Assembly (NCBI GenBank): GCA_024330945.1
Contig: JANDJJ010000015.1
Coordinates: 1-34,245, forward strand
DNA from: Nitrospira sp.
GTDB taxonomy: Bacteria; Nitrospirota; Nitrospiria; Nitrospirales; Nitrospiraceae
Reading direction: 5' to 3'
Length of the DNA: 34,245 nt
Shown here piece after piece: positions 31,459-34,245 of this stretch (position 1 is the stretch's first letter; every line of letters begins with the position of its first letter). The notes beneath the pieces are model-generated. The model was not told the origin of the DNA. It did not search any database and was given only the letters and a program-made list of their open reading frames with translations. The position numbers and the translations under genes are program-made.

Positions 31459-32395
31459 ACGAGGAATCGCGCTGCTGCTTTCCCTTCTTGTGCTGGCGCT
31501 CCTGACGGCGATCGTTCTCGAATTCGACGCGGAAGCCCGGCGCGAATACCGCGAGGCGGCTGCGTTCCGCGATCATGTGAAGTCCGGCGCCTTGATGCGC
31601 GCGGCCGTTCAGGCGGCAAGTGCGGCTCTTCAACAAGACTTTTTGCGAGACAAGCGAAGCGGCGAACGGTTCGACGGCCCGCTGGACCTGTGGGCGATCC
31701 CGATCAAAAATTACGCGATCGGCGACGGATTGTTGAGCGCAAAAATTCAGGACGAGCGTGGGAAACTGAATCTCAACGATCTTGTGGCTTCCGCCGGCGA
31801 TCCGATCCAATCCAAAACCCGTATCGACCGAATCCGTCGGCTCTTCGAGCTGCTCCAGATCAATCCCGATCTGGTCGACGCCTTGATTGATTGGCTTGAC
31901 CAAGACGATGCTCCCCGCCCCGCCGGCGCGGAAAGCCTGCATTATCAATCGTTGCGCCCCGCCTACCGGGCGGCCAACAGCCCGCTCCAGGCACTGAGCG
32001 ATCTTCGGCTCATCAAGGGCTTCACACCGGAGATCATCGATCGATTGTCGCGATACGTCACCGTGCATCCGATCGAGGGAGGTGCGCCGGTGAACATCAA
32101 CACCGCCGAGCCTTTTGTCATCCAGGCTCTCGATCCCGACATCACATCGGCGATGGCGACGGAAATCATCCAGGGACGGCCCTATAAAACCAAAGAGGAG
32201 TTGAACCGCATCGGCAGTTTCGTCGATATCGGCGCCAAGCTGCGCGCCTCAGGATCCGTCTACGACGTCAAGAGCGATCATTTTTCCGCGCAGCTCACCA
32301 TCACGGTCAACGAATCGGTCAAGAACGCCTTCGTCGTTCTGCACCGAGAACCGAACAAGGGCCGTTGTACCGTGAAATATCTGCGGGTGTTCTAA
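31442..32395 (+). CDS. gspK: Minor pseudopilin GspK
   Basis: 317 aa, the large tip pseudopilin. The leader MRKADERG precedes IALLLSLLVLALLTAIVLEFD; position +5 is not Glu, which is normal for GspK. The family features follow: AVQAASAALQQD, LWAIPIKNYAIGDGLLSAKIQDERGKLNLNDLV, DALIDWLDQDDAPRPAGAES and a helix-hairpin-helix-like region (GGAPVNINTAEPFVIQALDPDITSAMATEIIQGRPYKTKEEL). In most operons gspK lies between gspJ and gspL; here it is last, after gspM, so the order is rearranged. It ends 51 bp from a convergent gene. Confidence 0.93.
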   Translation: MRKADERGIALLLSLLVLALLTAIVLEFDAEARREYREAAAFRDHVKSGALMRAAVQAASAALQQDFLRDKRSGERFDGPLDLWAIPIKNYAIGDGLLSAKIQDERGKLNLNDLVASAGDPIQSKTRIDRIRRLFELLQINPDLVDALIDWLDQDDAPRPAGAESLHYQSLRPAYRAANSPLQALSDLRLIKGFTPEIIDRLSRYVTVHPIEGGAPVNINTAEPFVIQALDPDITSAMATEIIQGRPYKTKEELNRIGSFVDIGAKLRASGSVYDVKSDHFSAQLTITVNESVKNAFVVLHREPNKGRCTVKYLRVF

Positions 32396-32446
32396 CCGCC
32401 CGGCACGAGGCGTGTCGCCCAGTGACCGAAACATGCCTTTCCAGAT

Positions 32447-33346
32447 TCAGCCGAGCGGCACGGTAAACATCGCTTCATTGCCACGCTCGTTATAGGAGAG
32501 ATCAGGGAACAGTGAGCGCACCAACAACAATCCCCGCCCGCTGCCGTCCATCAATCCAACCCCATCCGGTTTCCGCTCCAACATCGTTCGCCAATTGAAC
32601 CCTTTTCCCTGGTCACGAATGCGATAATACAGCCGCCGTGCCTGTCCATCGTAGGAGACTTCCACAATGACACGCCGATCTCTGAGCACCGGCCTGGCCG
32701 CTCGCTCGTCGAGCAAGGCATCGTAGCATCCTTTGGCCACCGCCTGTTTTTTCTCGTCATGGGAAATCTCAAGGTTTCCATGTTCGACGGCATTGACCAG
32801 TAATTCTTGAAGCGCCCCACGCAGCCCCATTTGCATGGTGTCAGGCATCATCTTGGCCGTCTCGCCCACAAGCCACAAGACTGCTTCATCGATAGAGGAA
32901 GGGTCATTCGTCAGAACAAACCGTTGATCAAACCGCAGCACGCTCGAAACAGGAGTGGTCGATCCAACTGCCCCACACCGAACGCGATCGAGCACATGGG
33001 CGAATTCTTCCATGACAATCGGCTTTCGAAGGCACTGCGTCGCTCCAGCCCGAATGGCCTTGGCGATCGTTTGCTCAGACCACTTATCAGAGACGACAAC
33101 GATTGGGCACGTTCGGCCGAGACCTCTTAAGTCTTGAAGCAACGACAGCCCTGCCTCGCCGCACTGAGACAAATCGGTGATCACGACGTCGGGGGACCGT
33201 TGTTGGCACAACAGGACCGCATGAGATGGATCAGTGGTCGCGATCACAGTCAGTCCAGCCTGCTCGGCGTCACAAGCCAGCTCCGTTCGCAGATCGCAGG
33301 ATGGATCCACCAGCAAGACGACACCGGAATGCCGTTCCCCTTTCAT
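32447..33346 (-). CDS. Response-regulator receiver fused to RsbW-like ATPase domain
   Basis: 299 aa. The N-terminal receiver domain (about 8-125) has the phosphoacceptor Asp58 (VVITDLS), the conserved switch Ser86 (VVVSDK) and Lys108 (LRKPI). Its acidic pocket is reduced: VDPS replaces the usual DD, leaving only Asp14. The C-terminal part (about 155-299) is a HATPase_c domain of the anti-sigma/RsbW type: ELLVNAVEHGN (N box), IRDQGKGFNW (G1) and DGSGRGLLLVRSLF (G2). A receiver joined directly to such an ATPase, without a dimerisation/His domain, suggests phosphorylation-controlled partner switching or serine kinase activity. It overlaps the upstream hpt gene by four bases (ATGA). Confidence 0.88.
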   Translation of the reverse strand: MKGERHSGVVLLVDPSCDLRTELACDAEQAGLTVIATTDPSHAVLLCQQRSPDVVITDLSQCGEAGLSLLQDLRGLGRTCPIVVVSDKWSEQTIAKAIRAGATQCLRKPIVMEEFAHVLDRVRCGAVGSTTPVSSVLRFDQRFVLTNDPSSIDEAVLWLVGETAKMMPDTMQMGLRGALQELLVNAVEHGNLEISHDEKKQAVAKGCYDALLDERAARPVLRDRRVIVEVSYDGQARRLYYRIRDQGKGFNWRTMLERKPDGVGLMDGSGRGLLLVRSLFPDLSYNERGNEAMFTVPLG

Positions 33347-33702
33347 GCCGCCAGCTCCTTTTCCATGGCCGTGCGAAGGGCGTCGCGCAGCCTGGCCAGT
33401 TCCGTTTTCAACAGCGGGAAAATCCGCTGAGCCTCCGCGACATCACCGGATTTGCCTGCCGCCTCCACCGCCTTGGCCGCCTTAACTGCGGCCTCCGCGC
33501 AAAACTGAAGCACCGATCCTTTCAACCGGTGGGCGGCCTTCGCCACCGCCCCCGCCTCTCTCTGTTCCAAAGCCGTTTCGATTGCTGCCAGGTCCTGAGG
33601 GCCTTGCTCTAGAAACACCTCCGCCATCATACGAAACGTTTCATAATCATCATCGACGCGGCTCAATGCTTCTTTGAGATCAAAAATCGGCTCACTGCTC
33701 AT
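33343..33702 (-). CDS. Hpt-domain phosphotransfer protein
   Basis: 119-aa single Hpt domain. A four-helix pattern runs through the protein and the phosphorylatable His58 stands in the AKAAHRLKGSVLQF motif. The N-terminal FDLKEALSRVDDDYETFRMMAEVFLEQ is the usual first helix pair. It should pass phosphoryl groups between a hybrid histidine kinase and receiver domains, most likely including the receiver encoded directly downstream, whose start overlaps its stop. No kinase is present in the window, so the donor must lie beyond the right edge or elsewhere. Confidence 0.9.
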   Translation of the reverse strand: MSSEPIFDLKEALSRVDDDYETFRMMAEVFLEQGPQDLAAIETALEQREAGAVAKAAHRLKGSVLQFCAEAAVKAAKAVEAAGKSGDVAEAQRIFPLLKTELARLRDALRTAMEKELAA

Positions 33703-33744
33703 GGAGCACCTCGTTGGTTCTTAAACTGTCTCTTCGCTCTCCGA

Positions 33745-34245
33745 TTATGCTTTCAGTTCGATCCCTACCACCGCGACATCGTCTGGAAAGCCATCTCTGC
33801 CAGACCATTGAGAGGCCTCCGCAACGACAGTGGACAATGCCCCGCTCAACGTCCGATCCGCCGCTCGACACAGAGCGGCAGCGAAGCGCTCCTTTCCCCA
33901 AAGCTCGTCCTTCGAATTAGGTACTTCATAGATGCCATCGCTGAACAGATACAGGCGATCGCCCGGCAGGAAAGGAGTCTCCACCGAACGGTAAACACAG
34001 TCGGAGTCAAACCCCAATGGCAGGGTCGGGGGCGCTAACCACTGGAGATCTCCAGTCCGCCGATGGACACAGACCCCTGAATGGCCTGCCGTGGCATAAC
34101 GCACCTTCTGAGACCGTAGGTCCAGTTGCGCCATGACAATCGTGAAATACTCGCCTGCCCCCGTCATGGGAAACAATCGATTGACCTCTGTCAGAATGGC
34201 CCCTGGATCATGCGACCCGACATACCGCAGCAGGTTGTCCTCACG
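33745..34245 (-). CDS. PP2C/SpoIIE-family serine phosphatase (partial, 5' end beyond window)
   Basis: The C-terminal 166 residues of an RsbU/SpoIIE-type phosphatase; the frame is open to the right edge. Motifs seen are FTIVMAQLDLRSQKVRYATAGHSG, LPLGFDSD, LYLFSDGIYEVPNSKDELWG and GFPDDVAVVGIELKA; the last two contain metal-binding Asp residues. These enzymes dephosphorylate anti-anti-sigma (STAS) proteins. It is encoded upstream of hpt and the receiver-ATPase gene on the same strand (42-bp gap), so the three probably form one signalling operon. The missing N-terminus may carry a receiver or sensor domain. Confidence 0.9.
   Translation of the reverse strand, partial: REDNLLRYVGSHDPGAILTEVNRLFPMTGAGEYFTIVMAQLDLRSQKVRYATAGHSGVCVHRRTGDLQWLAPPTLPLGFDSDCVYRSVETPFLPGDRLYLFSDGIYEVPNSKDELWGKERFAAALCRAADRTLSGALSTVVAEASQWSGRDGFPDDVAVVGIELKA

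Noticed and set aside
33745-34176. Phosphatase starting at TTG 34176
   Set aside because: The frame is open to the window edge and the upstream residues (REDNLLRYVGSHDPGAILTEVNR) fit the PP2C/SpoIIE domain, so the gene is truncated by the window rather than starting there.

Overview
The window is GC-rich, gene-dense bacterial chromosome from a Gram-negative (diderm) organism. The evidence is a tripartite efflux system, a Pal-like lipoprotein and a type II secretion (T2SS) operon. The overall gene content resembles Nitrospirota (Nitrospira-like), but that is an inference: no rRNA or other decisive phylogenetic marker is present. I saw no tRNA, CRISPR array, transposase or phage gene.

Layout. 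(1) 1-3973, minus strand: a heavy-metal-type RND efflux operon (outer-membrane factor, periplasmic adaptor, RND pump cut by the left edge). Its genes are coupled by TGATG overlaps and preceded by a good sigma70-type promoter. (2) 4133-9297: mixed housekeeping and stress genes: a TrmH/SpoU RNA methyltransferase, a charged coiled-coil protein, a 45-aa single-pass membrane protein beside an AT-rich non-coding stretch, an Hsp20 chaperone with its own promoter, palindrome and terminator, citrate synthase, an exported protein, a zinc-ribbon protein and an ArsC-family reductase. (3) 9526-12980, minus: ribonuclease D, a protein with a C-terminal J-domain, and an ACT-domain malic enzyme. (4) 13135-16815: a 1226-aa fusion of a DUF255/YyaL thioredoxin-like protein with an aldo/keto reductase, followed by a Pal-like lipoprotein. 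(5) 17482-21054: a Ppx/GppA-HD phosphatase coupled to two tandem thymidylate-kinase-like proteins, the second with Arg in place of the Walker A Lys, facing a convergent SixA-type phosphatase. (6) 21209-32395: a TPR protein, then a long T2SS operon gspC-E-F-G-H-I-J-N-L-M-K. (7) 32447-34245, minus: a signalling module of a receiver-ATPase protein, an Hpt protein and a PP2C/SpoIIE phosphatase cut by the right edge.

The strongest anomaly is the absence of the secretin gene gspD from the T2SS operon. Its expected place between gspC and gspE holds only a 35-codon reading frame behind a strong ribosome-binding site, which suggests a deletion remnant, relocation of the secretin, or an assembly collapse. 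Other points of note are the DUF255-AKR fusion, the tandem TMP-kinase pair linked to Ppx, a recurrent TTGAC(A/G)-N17/18-TAGGGT promoter-like element, and the receiver/anti-sigma-type ATPase/Hpt/PP2C module.
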